Position numbers and translations under genes: made by a program. DNA of 64,000 bases, from NCBI GenBank assembly GCA_964458605.1, contig CAYWLS010000013.1:1-64000 (forward strand). Direction: 5' to 3'. The notes beneath the pieces were generated by a model. That model saw nothing but the letters and a program-made list of their open reading frames with translations. It made no database searches and was not told the origin of the DNA. Numbering within the stretch: the first letter of the stretch is position 1; each line of letters starts with the position of its first letter. Below are positions 63,715 through 64,000 of the stretch, in pieces. Source of the DNA: JBBSNV01 sp964458605. Lineage in GTDB: Bacteria > Pseudomonadota > Alphaproteobacteria > Reyranellales > JAQSWP01.

Positions 63715-64000
63715 CTATCTCTGACGTCGGAAGGTGATGGGATAGCTCTTGCCGGTCTGCTTCGATTGCCAGGTACCGGTCAGTTCGTCCGGTCCGACCC
63801 GGCTCACCACCACCGGGTTGTCGCCCAGCTTGGTGCCGGGCCCGACGAAGCGCAGTTCCTCGCCCTTCAGGGTGCCGTGAACGATCGGTGGCTGCTCGGT
63901 GTCGCTAAGGCCATAGCGCAGCCGCACGTCTTCGCCCTTGACCGACAGCACCACCATGCGTCGGCCGGTGCCGTTCTTCTCCTGCGGGATCCTGACTTCG
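63715..64000 (-). CDS. conserved hypothetical, C-terminal part (runs off right edge)
   Basis: The minus-strand frame is open from the window edge to the stop at 63715. The end reads DVRLRYGLSDTEQPPIVHGT, LKGEELRFVGPGTKLGDNPV and ELTGTWQSKQTGKSYPITFR. It is a beta-rich segment with 'GTWQSKQTGKSYPITFRR' as in secreted proteins with repeated 'L-G-x-W' hairpins. The gene starts beyond 64000. An ATG at 63957 is internal. Confidence 0.6.
   Translation of the reverse strand, partial: EVRIPQEKNGTGRRMVVLSVKGEDVRLRYGLSDTEQPPIVHGTLKGEELRFVGPGTKLGDNPVVVSRVGPDELTGTWQSKQTGKSYPITFRRQR

Overview
The window is GC-rich, densely packed DNA from an alphaproteobacterial chromosome. The evidence is a set of alphaproteobacterial signatures: addB-addA instead of recBCD, a short kinase-only hprK with a mannose-type EIIA and ptsH, a ChvG/ChvI-type two-component system, cbtB-cbtA, amgK-murU behind tsaE, and a small NDUFS6-like zinc-finger gene. 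The genus cannot be fixed from sequence reading alone.

Layout. (1) 1-4.05 kb: two Rhs/YD-repeat core segments on the minus strand. The complete one ends in a papain-fold toxin tip followed by an Imm35-like immunity gene. The other, nearly identical core runs off the left edge. (2) 4.6-13.6 kb: a 9 kb integrative element bounded by a 50-bp direct repeat of the 3' part of tRNA-Arg(CCG). It carries a tyrosine recombinase, a chain of overlapping small phage-like genes, an unrecognised two-TM protein, a secreted nuclease, small membrane proteins and an array of palindromes. (3) 14.2-21.5 kb: a DUF547 protein and a large lipoprotein, then a type III polyketide synthase cluster (class-III aminotransferase, type III PKS, geranylgeranyl-reductase-like flavoprotein), facing a two-subunit ThDP decarboxylase. 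(4) 21.6-24.4 kb: MAPEG protein, accD, folC. (5) 24.6-34.6 kb: a low-GC phosphatase islet, then the minus-strand run tsaE-amgK-murU-addB-addA-trxA with ATGA-type overlaps in its first part. (6) 35.2-42.3 kb: ahcY, ptsH, EIIA, rapZ, hprK, an AEC transporter on the other strand, and chvI-chvG. (7) 42.5-50 kb: cbtB-cbtA-hugZ, pckA, an adenylate cyclase and a hydrolase. (8) 50-60 kb: polA, zinc-finger protein, ABC ATPase-lipase-methyltransferase, and pyrF-trpF-trpB-trpA. (9) 60-64 kb: a broken HigB toxin with intact antitoxin, a sarcosine-oxidase-like flavoprotein, a proline-rich secreted protein and a decayed phosphoesterase.

The housekeeping genes cover central carbon control (PTS-Ntr-like phosphorelay with HPr kinase, ChvGI, PckA), peptidoglycan sugar recycling, recombination repair, tryptophan and pyrimidine synthesis, the methyl cycle and fatty-acid/folate supply. 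Five dispensable genes (GNAT, KefB-type antiporter, SAM methyltransferase, HigB toxin, metallophosphoesterase) are broken by frameshifts or deletions, while neighbouring essential genes are intact, so real gene decay is more likely than poor sequence. A family of long palindromic intergenic elements with covarying stems occurs at three places in the right third of the window.
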